Shown here in pieces: positions 1 to 7,193 of a stretch of DNA of 8,464 nt. Made by a program: the position numbers and the translations under genes. Positions within the stretch are counted from its first letter, which is position 1; the number at the start of each line of letters is the position of its first letter. The DNA is from Planctomycetaceae bacterium. Its GTDB lineage: Bacteria; Planctomycetota; Planctomycetia; Planctomycetales; Planctomycetaceae. The stretch covers positions 1 through 8,464 of the forward strand of contig WFOZ01000514.1 in the NCBI GenBank assembly GCA_015487825.1, written 5' to 3'. Under the pieces are notes generated by a model. It did no database searches. It saw only the letters and a program-made list of their open reading frames with translations, and was not told the origin of the DNA.

Positions 1-655
1 GCAGCATATCGCTCCAAAGTTTTTTATCCACCAGGTTCCAGGAGAGTTTTTGCTTGTCGGTTAAAACAAGAATATCGCGTCGGGTGCTGTAAGACTGCGT
101 CAGAATCTGGCAAGCATGGCTTAACGCAGAAATAAGATTTGCAGGGCCATCCGGCTGTTCTATTTTATCCAGTTCCAGCCGAGCCGTTGCTGTATCGGTC
201 AATGGTGCAGGAGTAAGCAGATGAGGGCGTTGTCTGGCATCGATAATTGCCACTTTATCTACCGAAGTTAAGCTGTCAAGAATTTCGTGAGTTGCCTGAA
301 TCGCTCTGGCGTGAGGGGTAATGTTTTCCCCCGTCCAGCCCATGCTGTACGAGCCATCAATAATAATTACCAGATCGACCGGTTCGGGATGAAAGGTACG
401 AATCCATGTATTTCCCTGCACAAACGGCCTGGAAAATACAAATGCCAGAAGTGCAACCATTGCCATACGAAGTAAAAGTAAAAGCAGGTCACTCAGTTTG
501 ATCCGCTGACGAGTCCTTTCTCCCAACTCAAGAAATCGCATCGCCCCCCACTCGACGACATCAAACCGCCGCCGATTTAGAAAATGCACCAGCACCGGGA
601 TTGCTACAGCAAGCACTCCAAACAGCATTCCAATATTTAAGAGCGAAATCGACAT
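1..655 (-). CDS. BatA/VWA-domain membrane protein, N-terminal part (runs off left edge)
   Basis: The reading frame opens at ATG 655 and is still open at base 1, giving 218 visible codons with the C-terminus missing. Residues 5-24 form a first membrane segment ending in HFLNRRR. A second hydrophobic segment spans about residues 56-76, and together they match the BatA N-terminal double-transmembrane domain. A von Willebrand A fold follows: IIID100-GSYS is the DxSxS metal-binding (MIDAS) motif, and LVLTD at 196-200 supplies the later Asp. The Thr that usually completes the MIDAS site appears to be Ala172 (GPAN), so metal binding may be weak. In planctomycetes such proteins are anchored in the cytoplasmic membrane and often sit beside MoxR ATPases and DUF58 proteins. 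Those partners are not in this window. No Shine-Dalgarno sequence precedes the ATG; a TATAAT hexamer ends 7 bases before it. The family call is firm, but the function is unknown. Confidence 0.88.
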   Translation of the reverse strand, partial: MSISLLNIGMLFGVLAVAIPVLVHFLNRRRFDVVEWGAMRFLELGERTRQRIKLSDLLLLLLRMAMVALLAFVFSRPFVQGNTWIRTFHPEPVDLVIIIDGSYSMGWTGENITPHARAIQATHEILDSLTSVDKVAIIDARQRPHLLTPAPLTDTATARLELDKIEQPDGPANLISALSHACQILTQSYSTRRDILVLTDKQKLSWNLVDKKLWSDML

Positions 656-662
656 CTATACA

Positions 663-668
663 ATTATA
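663..668 (-). promoter_or_regulatory. Candidate -10 box (TATAAT) giving a leaderless start for the BatA/VWA gene
   Basis: The minus strand reads TATAAT followed by 7 bases and then the ATG at 655, so transcription would begin at or next to the first base of the start codon. No ribosome binding site is visible. No good -35 hexamer is found at 16-19 bases upstream, which keeps confidence low. Confidence 0.3.
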
Positions 669-991
669 TCTTGCTGGCGGTTGCGGAGCAGAACCGTGAA
701 TTTTCAGGTTACAACAGAACCCTATTCATTCAGCAGGCCCAGCTTCCAGTGAACATGCTCTGTTACAGGCGATAGCAACTATCTTCCATTCTCTGCCGGT
801 GATGAGCAAGAGAATAGAGCAGATAAATTGGATTGAAGCGAAAACATTGTTACCGATGGTATAGCAGATTGGTTAAGCCTTGTATATTTTCGCTTATCTG
901 CAAATTGAAGAAGACTGGGGAAACGTTAACTGATCATTGGAACGGAGGCTTTATTGAAGCGAGACATGCAGCCTCTGTATTACTAACGGTG

Positions 992-1018
992 AAAGTTTGC
1001 GAACAGCTCGCAAATTTT
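992..1018. terminator. Hairpin with short T-run, possible terminator
   Basis: TTTGCGA (996-1002) and TCGCAAA (1008-1014) pair perfectly around the loop ACAGC. The stem extends outward through a G:T pair and three A:T pairs to 11 pairs. On the plus strand the 3' arm runs into TTTT, and on the minus strand it is followed by CTTT. The shape suits a weak terminator in either direction. It lies about 205 bases past the end of the HD-GYP gene, so it could stop minus-strand transcription of the operon, but the U-tract is short. Confidence 0.3.
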
Positions 1019-1105
1019 GGAAAAATATCAGTTTGGTTACGGCTATCAGAATAAACCAGCCGTGCTGAGAGATTGCTGTTTCAATCGTAACTATTCAGCG
1101 TTTGC

Positions 1106-1175
1106 GTAGGGTCCACTATTGCGGACCACAGTGGATCCTCCTGCCTCTGCGGTGGTCCGCAATAGCGGACTCTAC
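1106..1175. repeat. Nested inverted repeat of two palindromic units (REP/BIME-like)
   Basis: Bases 1106-1129 pair with 1152-1175 to give a 24-pair stem with two G:T wobbles, around a 22-base loop. Each arm contains its own palindrome: GTCCGCAATAGCGGAC at 1155-1170 is a 6-pair stem with a 4-base loop, and GTCCACTATTGCGGAC at 1111-1126 is the same unit with one change. Two inverted copies of a short palindrome resemble bacterial REP/BIME elements. There is no T-run on either side, so it is not a standard intrinsic terminator. Being about 50 bases downstream of the HD-GYP stop, it could also protect the mRNA 3' end. Confidence 0.65.
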
Positions 1176-1223
1176 AAACAATCTTAATTTCTGCAATAAC
1201 CAAACATTGCTGAAAAGTTACTT

Positions 1224-2432
1224 TCAATCAGTATATTTGTCACGGATTATAACAATAGAATCCATCTGGCTCAAAAAGAGATCTACTAGATGAGCATCAA
1301 AATGGCTGCCTTTTCCCTCTTCCAGAATAGCAATACATTTTTCGAGCGGAAAGGGATCTTTGTAAGGTCTTTTGCTACTCAGGGCATCAAAGACATCTGC
1401 GACTGCGACGATGCGACCTTCCAACGGAATTTCTTCTCCCTTTAATCCTCTGGGGTAACCCGAGCCGTCCCATTTTTCATGATGGGTGGCAGCAATTGAA
1501 CTGGCGAGTTTCAATAGTGGTGATTTACTTTCCTCCAGCATTCTGGTACCAACTGTGTCACTGGTGTCGAGCATTTTGTGTGTGAATGAACCTGTTCGGG
1601 AACAGATATCTTCACCATAATCACAATGGTTCTTCATGTGTGCAAACTCTTCATTCGTTAATTTGCCCGGCTTAAGCAATATAGAATCGGGAATACCGAT
1701 TTTCCCCATATCGTGCAGAGTGGATGCCAGCTTAAGCATCTCAGCTTGCCGAGTGTCATACCCCAGTTTCCGCGCAAGAATTTCAACATACTTGCCCACA
1801 CGAATGACATGATTCCCGGTTTCGTTATCTCGATACTCCGAAGCACAGGCCAGGCAATGGACGACTTCCCGTTGAGCTTCTTCCAGTTCTGCCGTCCGTT
1901 CCTGTACCAGAGACTCAAGATGGTCCTGGTGCATCTTCATGATCAGTGCATTGCGCACTCTGGGAAGCAAATCCTGCGTATCGATCGGTTTATTAAGAAA
2001 ATCCGTTGCACCTAATTCCAGTGCTTTGTTTTTCATTTCATTCTCTGTCGATGCAGTAAGAATGAGAATCGGCAGATGGGAAAAGTGATGATCTGCCCGC
2101 ACCGCTTCAAGAATGTCCAATCCACTGACTTTAGGCATCATAATATCCAGGAGCAGTACATCTGGCGATTCCTGATAAATTTGCGTCAGCGCCTTTGTTG
2201 AATCACTCTGTTTGATAAAGTTTTTGTAGCCCGCAATTGATAGATGAGAACAAGCCAGCTTTACATTCAGCTCGACATCATCAACAACCATGATCTTCAT
2301 GTTCGTCAAATCGGGTTTCGAAGAAGTTTTCTGCTCCCGAGAGACTTGATGATCATTAGCCTTTTCCCATACGTTCTGCGGAATAAATTCCTGTTCGCCT
2401 GGTATTTCTGTTTCAGTAATTGCTTTTAACAT
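1224..2432 (-). CDS. Response regulator with HD-GYP domain (predicted cyclic-di-GMP phosphodiesterase)
   Basis: The protein has 402 residues. Residues 1-44 are a polar extension. Residues 45-165 are a receiver domain with acidic pair D51/D52, phospho-acceptor D96 (LLLDIMMP), T126 and K148. A helical, probably coiled-coil linker spans about 163-192. The HD-GYP domain fills the rest: ETGNH with H208, the HD pair H240-D241, H269, then HHEKWDGSGYP at 317-327, DVFDAL and RPYK. The metal-ligand and GYP residues expected of an active cyclic-di-GMP hydrolase are present. An insertion of about 25 residues lies between H269 and the HH motif. The gene starts 78 bases after the second kinase stops, so it is the likely output of the relay, phosphorylated at D96 from an HPt domain. 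That gap contains a 5-pair hairpin (2488-2503) without a T-run. No strong ribosome binding site precedes ATG 2432. M45 is an alternative start but would remove only non-domain sequence. Confidence 0.93.
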   Translation of the reverse strand: MLKAITETEIPGEQEFIPQNVWEKANDHQVSREQKTSSKPDLTNMKIMVVDDVELNVKLACSHLSIAGYKNFIKQSDSTKALTQIYQESPDVLLLDIMMPKVSGLDILEAVRADHHFSHLPILILTASTENEMKNKALELGATDFLNKPIDTQDLLPRVRNALIMKMHQDHLESLVQERTAELEEAQREVVHCLACASEYRDNETGNHVIRVGKYVEILARKLGYDTRQAEMLKLASTLHDMGKIGIPDSILLKPGKLTNEEFAHMKNHCDYGEDICSRTGSFTHKMLDTSDTVGTRMLEESKSPLLKLASSIAATHHEKWDGSGYPRGLKGEEIPLEGRIVAVADVFDALSSKRPYKDPFPLEKCIAILEEGKGSHFDAHLVDLFLSQMDSIVIIRDKYTD

Positions 2433-2510
2433 TGTTCTGACCGGTTTTGATAATAGTAATTAATAATGAATTAAGTGATGAGAACTTCCCAGTGATACCT
2501 GGGCCCTGAT

Positions 2511-5012
2511 TTACGTAACGAGTGCTGGAATACTCACACGTGCAGCGAGCTGCTGTAGAACTGACACTGTATCTGTGATCGCTACAAAATCGCCCGTCAA
2601 TGCGATAGATTCCAGTTGCCGTGCAGGATCGGTAAATGCACCAAATCCGGCCCCTCCCGCTGTTCCTGCAATGTCATGCGCAATCTGTTGGATTCGGGTA
2701 CGATCCTGTTTCTCAACGGAAACTTGCAATTCCTGCATCATCTGAACAAGTAGATCGCCGAATTCCTGCACGATTTCCAGAAAGACTTCATTTTGAACGG
2801 GTAATGTTGACTCGAGTATGTCGCCAGCTGAAATGTTATTAGTTGTATTCTCGATAGCCTCAGCTGATTTCTTGTTACAATTATTGTCTATGAGTGAGAT
2901 CATTTTACTAAATAGATCAACCTCATCGACCGGCTTGGAAAGATAGTCACTACATCCGGCTGCAAGACATTTACTTAAATCCCCTTTCATCGCATGGGCT
3001 GTTAACGCGACGATGGGTGTTTCGATGCCAAGTTCACGAATTTTTTTCGTTGCAGTGTATCCATCCATAATCGGCATCTGCATGTCCATCAGAATGATGT
3101 CGTAACTATTATTAGTTGCCTTTTGTAATCCAATTTCTCCATTCTCAGCGATGTCAACTATTCCGATCTCAGTCTGTGAGAAAAATGCAAGCAGCAGTTT
3201 TCTATTGATCTCACCATCCTCAACCAGCAGAATGCGAATACCAGATAAATTTTCTTTCGATGTATTATTTGTACGTGAACTTTCGTGTGTTGAACTGGCG
3301 ATGCCATCAGCCGGCGGCGCATTGAGCAGGCGTATTCCCTCGAGAGTGCCGACATCAATCGTGACCGTAAACGTACTCCCTTCCCCCGGCGTGCTTTGGA
3401 CCGTAATATCACCTCCCATCGCCATGGCTAGTTGTTTACTTATGGAAAGTCCTAATCCGGTACCGCCAAATTGACGAGTAATACTGTTATCGGCTTGTTG
3501 AAATGCTTCGAAAATGGCTTGCTGCTTATCTAGAGGGATCCCGGTACCTGTATCCCTGATATCGATAATAAGTTTGAATTGATCTCCAGTCTGGTCAATC
3601 CTGGCAGCCAGATGAACTTCTCCCTGGTCTGTGAATTTGATCGCGTTTCCGACCAGATTAATGAGCAATTGACGCAATCGCGTCGGATCAGTCTTAATCG
3701 TTTCTGGAAGTGGGCCGCTCCATTGCGATTCGAGCCGTAATCCCTTTTCCTGCGCCTTGGCGCGTAACAGACCAATTACTTCCCCAATGAGCGAGTGAGG
3801 GGAATAGTCGAGATATTCCAATTCAATATTCTCCGATTCGATTTTAGAAAGATCGAGAATATCGTTAATGACTGAAAGTAAATGATTGCCGCTAGTTTGA
3901 ATGCATGAGAGATAATCGAATCGCTCTTCCCAGCTTAAATTCTCACCCTGTTCCATTAAAATATTGGTGAAGCCCAACACGCCATTAAGTGGCGTACGGA
4001 TTTCATGACTCATATTGGCCAGAAACTGACTCTTGGCAATATTGCTTGCCTCAGCTCTTTCCTTTTCGCACCCCAGGCGCTGTGCTAATCGATCATTGGC
4101 AATCGCTGCACCCATTAATTCGCCGATTACCTGCAACTGTTCGATGCGGTTAGAATCCCGGACGGGGTAAGGATCGGTATAAAGAAACAGAATTCCCTGT
4201 GGAGCGTCACCGTGCATTAAAGGAACGATATAGTGTCCATGGGCAACCATCCCTTCAAATACCTGGTCGTGACGCGGATCGCAAAAACAATCATCGGAGA
4301 TAATCATCTCCCCGGAGACCGCAGCTCGTCCACAAAGACAAAATCCTTTAGGAATAGTCCGTTCTTTTTCCATGAACTCCTGAGAAAATGTCCCTTGTGT
4401 TACAAATAAATCGAGATATTCCTGATCGGGAGACGTCGTAAAAATCCCCCCTTTGTTCTGGATTTCCATCCCTTCAAGATTGAGTAATAATTCCAGAGAC
4501 TCTCGTAACCGCTCCTCGATCGAGCGTTGTTCCTGTAATATCTGTGCTATCGCAGCCCGAGCAGTTGCATCATCCCGATCTCTTTTAAAGTTTTGCTCCA
4601 AGCGGACCTCTTCGGAGATATCCTGTCCGGAGACAATATACGCAACCGAATCCCCCTGTTCATTTTGGAATGGGGAAACCGTTACATGCACCCAGAAATC
4701 TTCGAGATCAGGTTTTGTGACTTGCCCCAATACGGGTAGTGACGAAGAGGGAGCTTCCTTTTTCTGCTGAATCATACGCCCGGTCCAGGCAACTCCTGCT
4801 TGAAGGGAATTCAGCATTTCTCGATATACGACTTGAGAAGTCCTGCTACTTTTTAGAAAACGAGGAGTTCTTCCAAGGACTTCTTCCACAGTCCAACCTG
4901 TGTTTATGCAGAAGGCAGGATTGGCATACTGGATTCTCCCTTTGGGATCCGTGATGAAAATCATATCCACACTGGCTTCAACAGCTTTTTTGAAATAAAT
5001 TTCCGACGGCAT
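2511..5012 (-). CDS. Hybrid histidine kinase: PAS-GAF-HisKA-HATPase-REC-HPt
   Basis: The protein has 833 residues and no membrane segment or signal peptide, so it is a cytoplasmic sensor. Residues 5-135 form a PAS/PAC domain (ITDPKGRIQYANPAF through SGQDISEE). Residues about 165-310 form a GAF domain with four cysteines in two CxC pairs (C225/C227 and C242/C244), plus H248 and HGHY at 258-261. The kinase core follows: H336 in SHEIRTP, N-box N456, DTGTGIP at 487-493 and GGTGLGL at 516-522. The receiver domain at about 592-708 has E598/D599, phospho-acceptor D643, T671 and K693. The C-terminal HPt domain carries H779 in AHDIAG. All residues for a His-Asp-His relay are intact. GGGGAA at 5021-5026, 8 bases before ATG 5012, is a usable ribosome binding site. 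The 163-base gap before it shows no terminator. From the HisKA domain on, it is a close paralog of the upstream kinase. The signal is unknown; the GAF cysteines make a metal, Fe-S or thiol-redox input plausible. Confidence 0.94.
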   Translation of the reverse strand: MPSEIYFKKAVEASVDMIFITDPKGRIQYANPAFCINTGWTVEEVLGRTPRFLKSSRTSQVVYREMLNSLQAGVAWTGRMIQQKKEAPSSSLPVLGQVTKPDLEDFWVHVTVSPFQNEQGDSVAYIVSGQDISEEVRLEQNFKRDRDDATARAAIAQILQEQRSIEERLRESLELLLNLEGMEIQNKGGIFTTSPDQEYLDLFVTQGTFSQEFMEKERTIPKGFCLCGRAAVSGEMIISDDCFCDPRHDQVFEGMVAHGHYIVPLMHGDAPQGILFLYTDPYPVRDSNRIEQLQVIGELMGAAIANDRLAQRLGCEKERAEASNIAKSQFLANMSHEIRTPLNGVLGFTNILMEQGENLSWEERFDYLSCIQTSGNHLLSVINDILDLSKIESENIELEYLDYSPHSLIGEVIGLLRAKAQEKGLRLESQWSGPLPETIKTDPTRLRQLLINLVGNAIKFTDQGEVHLAARIDQTGDQFKLIIDIRDTGTGIPLDKQQAIFEAFQQADNSITRQFGGTGLGLSISKQLAMAMGGDITVQSTPGEGSTFTVTIDVGTLEGIRLLNAPPADGIASSTHESSRTNNTSKENLSGIRILLVEDGEINRKLLLAFFSQTEIGIVDIAENGEIGLQKATNNSYDIILMDMQMPIMDGYTATKKIRELGIETPIVALTAHAMKGDLSKCLAAGCSDYLSKPVDEVDLFSKMISLIDNNCNKKSAEAIENTTNNISAGDILESTLPVQNEVFLEIVQEFGDLLVQMMQELQVSVEKQDRTRIQQIAHDIAGTAGGAGFGAFTDPARQLESIALTGDFVAITDTVSVLQQLAARVSIPALVT

Positions 5013-5175
5013 TTTCCGACTTCCCCGATAATTAAGTCTGTTCGTCTATAAAACTAGCTCTGTTTTTGGACCTCTGTTTCAAAAAGACACCATTTACCAA
5101 TGAATGATTTGGCAATGGGATACGGTTATGCGGGTATTATCATTTAATGAAGAAGCGAACAGCCCCAGAACTCAT

Positions 5176-6930
5176 TTATGTTGAGAGCTCGGGAATACAG
5201 ACACGATCAGCTATGTGTTGCAATGTTTCGACTGCTTTTTCAACTGATGTAATCTCTGCCGTGAGGGCGATAGATTCCAGATATTGAGCAGGTTCTGTAA
5301 ACTCACCAAATCCTGCTCCCCCTGCCGTGCCTGCAATATCGTGAGCAATCTGTTTGATACGGTCACGGTCCTGGTGCTCAACTTTAATGTGTAACTCGGC
5401 CATCAGTCGATCAAGCAAGTCACCGAAGTCCCGGACAATTTCCAGAAACACTTCGTTATGAATCGGAAGCGTTGTTTCAATCATTTCCTCAGCTGGAACA
5501 ATTCTCCTGGCTCTGCTTGCACCAGTAAGAATATTTATCTGCTCAAATAATTTCTCATCATCAATCGGTTTGGAAAGGTAAGCAGTACATCCAGCCTCCA
5601 GACATTTATCAATGTCTCCTTTCATCGCATGAGCCGTTAATGCTATAATGGGAGTTTCGATTCCACTATCACGAATTTTTCTCGTCGCGGTGTACCCATC
5701 CATGACAGGCATCTGCATATCCATCAAGATGATGCCATATTCATTCTCACGTGCTTTGTGGAAACCAATCTCCCCGTTCTCTGCCATATCTATTTTTGTA
5801 ACACCTTCCCGGGAAAGAAGTACACTGATTAACTTCCTGTTAATATCACCATCTTCAACAAGCAAAACACGGGTAGAGGATGACAGTTTGTTGGAGGGAG
5901 CATCACTGTTGACTTTATTCTGGTTTATTTTACGACTGGCAACACCATCAGCCTGTGGTGCATCAAGCAAACGTGTTCCTTCAAGAGAACCGACATCAAT
6001 GGTAATGGTAAAAGTACTTCCTTTCCCCTGTGAACTTTGCACAGTAACATCACCACCCATTGCAACAGCTAATTGTTTACTGATTGAAAGGCCCAGGCCG
6101 GTACCGCCGAACTGGCGAGTGATGCTGTTGTCAGCCTGCTGAAATGCCTCGAAAATCGTCTGTAGTTTATCTTCAGGAATCCCCGTGCCCGTATCTGTAA
6201 TATCAATTACAAGCTTGGCATGGTCATCAGACTGATCAATCCTGGCTGCCAGATGAACTTCACCCTGATCAGTAAATTTAATCGCGTTCCCGACTACATT
6301 CACAAGCAATTGCCGTAAACGTGTTGGATCTGTTTTGATCGTTTCAGGAAGCGGACCGCTCCACTGCGATTCGAATCGTAATCCTTTCTCCTGCGCCTTG
6401 GCGCGTAACAGACTAATCACTTCCGCAATGAGGGCATGAGGGGAATAGTCGAGATATTCCAGCTCAATATTCTCCGATTCTATTTTGGAAAGGTCGAGAA
6501 TATCGTTAATAACCGAAAGCAGATGTTTGCCGCTGGTTTGAATACAGGAGAGAAAATCGAGACGCTCCTCTCGGCTCAATTTATCATCCTGATCAATCAA
6601 AATATCCGTAAACCCCAATACGCCGTTGAGTGGCGTGCGTATTTCGTGACTCATATTGGCCAGAAACTGACTCTTGGCAACATTACTCGCCTCAGCAGAT
6701 GCGGTTGCAATTTCGAGCTGCTCTTTTGTTTCCTCCAATTCGTAAATCACTTCAGCTGAATGAACAATCGCTTCCGCCTGTGCTTTGGATAGTTTCTCTG
6801 CCTCCGCTTCAGCCACCGCCAGATGCCTGCGGATATGCTGCAGCGCATTGCGTAATTCCTCCGCAACCGATGAATCAAAAGACTCGATGCACCGCTCTAA
6901 CTTCGTTAAAGATTCGAAAGGAATACTCAT
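5176..6930 (-). CDS. Soluble hybrid histidine kinase: coiled coil-HisKA-HATPase-REC-HPt, no sensor domain
   Basis: The protein has 584 residues, with no membrane segments and no recognisable PAS, GAF or other input domain. Residues 1-85 are mostly charged helix, probably a coiled coil, with a single early cysteine C14. The HisKA domain has H95 in SHEIRTP. The ATPase domain has N215, DTGTGIP at 246-252 and GGTGLGL at 275-281. The receiver has E359/D360, phospho-acceptor D404, T432 and K454. The HPt domain has H530 in AHDIAG. The full His-Asp-His relay is therefore present. It starts 15 bases after the TusA-family stop, in the same reading frame and with only a weak AG-rich ribosome binding site, which suggests translational coupling. 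With no sensor of its own, it may take its signal from the DsrE and TusA proteins encoded just before it, or act by pairing with the paralogous kinase downstream. Those last two points are inference. Confidence 0.94.
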   Translation of the reverse strand: MSIPFESLTKLERCIESFDSSVAEELRNALQHIRRHLAVAEAEAEKLSKAQAEAIVHSAEVIYELEETKEQLEIATASAEASNVAKSQFLANMSHEIRTPLNGVLGFTDILIDQDDKLSREERLDFLSCIQTSGKHLLSVINDILDLSKIESENIELEYLDYSPHALIAEVISLLRAKAQEKGLRFESQWSGPLPETIKTDPTRLRQLLVNVVGNAIKFTDQGEVHLAARIDQSDDHAKLVIDITDTGTGIPEDKLQTIFEAFQQADNSITRQFGGTGLGLSISKQLAVAMGGDVTVQSSQGKGSTFTITIDVGSLEGTRLLDAPQADGVASRKINQNKVNSDAPSNKLSSSTRVLLVEDGDINRKLISVLLSREGVTKIDMAENGEIGFHKARENEYGIILMDMQMPVMDGYTATRKIRDSGIETPIIALTAHAMKGDIDKCLEAGCTAYLSKPIDDEKLFEQINILTGASRARRIVPAEEMIETTLPIHNEVFLEIVRDFGDLLDRLMAELHIKVEHQDRDRIKQIAHDIAGTAGGAGFGEFTEPAQYLESIALTAEITSVEKAVETLQHIADRVCIPELST

Positions 6931-6945
6931 TTTTCGTGGCTTTCT

Positions 6946-7179
6946 TTAGGCCTTTTTTTTAATCACAGCAACGAGTCGTTTTTCAGAATTTTCGAATCGT
7001 AATAGTTCGTTACCTGTTTTGTTGCACCATGCTTCAACATCCAAACAGAATGCTGGATCGTCAGCCACAGCAGTGAATTCATCGCCTCCTTCAAGCTGCT
7101 TCATCAACCTATTGAGCTGCACAATCGGCATCGGACATTTCAAACCAGTAAGATCAATTTCTCGTTCTTCTGTAATCAT
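6946..7179 (-). CDS. TusA/SirA-family sulfur carrier protein
   Basis: The protein has 77 residues, the usual length for the family. The signature CPMP at 15-18 holds the active cysteine C15 that carries persulfide sulfur in TusA proteins. The later block DDPAFCLDVEAWCNKTGNEL (41-60) fits the conserved DP...W-C-x-x-TGN region, with two more cysteines at 45 and 52. TusA proteins pass sulfane sulfur between cysteine desulfurases or rhodaneses and acceptors such as DsrE/TusD proteins. A DsrE-like gene is directly upstream, with 14 bases between the genes, and AGGAG at 7189-7193 abuts its stop codon, so the two are almost surely co-translated. The C-terminal codons contain a run of eight A (6953-6960 as T on the plus strand), a possible slippage site. 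A single TAA separates it in frame from the kinase downstream. Whether it serves tRNA thiolation, sulfur oxidation or signalling cannot be read from sequence alone. Confidence 0.92.
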   Translation of the reverse strand: MITEEREIDLTGLKCPMPIVQLNRLMKQLEGGDEFTAVADDPAFCLDVEAWCNKTGNELLRFENSEKRLVAVIKKKA

Positions 7180-7188
7180 TTGATTATT

Positions 7189-7193
7189 CTCCT
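7189..7193 (-). promoter_or_regulatory. Shine-Dalgarno AGGAG of the TusA-family gene
   Basis: AGGAG lies 9 bases before ATG 7179 and directly after the stop codon of the DsrE-like gene (7196-7194). Ribosomes ending the first gene would sit on this site, which supports coupled translation. Confidence 0.7.

Larger units (their letters stand above)
656..1223. other. 568-base spacer without a convincing gene
   Basis: This stretch lies between the HD-GYP gene and the BatA/VWA gene, both on the minus strand. The only sizeable open frame inside it (plus strand 833-1054, 73 codons) starts with TTG, lacks a clear ribosome binding site and resembles no family I know. The minus strand has only very short frames. 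Identifiable contents are the -10 candidate at 663-668, a 7-base inverted repeat ATTCTCT/AGAGAAT at 788-815, the hairpin at 992-1018 and the nested inverted repeat at 1106-1175. The length and lack of coding content suggest that the BatA/VWA gene is a separate transcription unit. Confidence 0.6.

Noticed and set aside
833..1054. Plus-strand open frame of 73 codons in the left spacer
   Set aside because: It has a TTG start, no clear ribosome binding site and no family resemblance, and it contains a terminator-like hairpin (992-1018). It reads as chance sequence.
1102..1293. Plus-strand open frame of 63 codons over the nested inverted repeat
   Set aside because: It spans the palindromic element and runs antisense into the end of the HD-GYP gene, so it is not credible as a protein.
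2488..2503. Hairpin CCCAG/CTGGG just after the second kinase as a terminator
   Set aside because: It has only five pairs and no following T-run in the direction of transcription. At most it is a weak attenuator or processing site.
5648..6142. Long antisense frame (164 codons) opposite the first kinase
   Set aside because: A similar antisense frame occurs opposite the matching part of the second kinase (3151-3474). Both are explained by shared codon pattern in the ATPase and receiver coding sequence.
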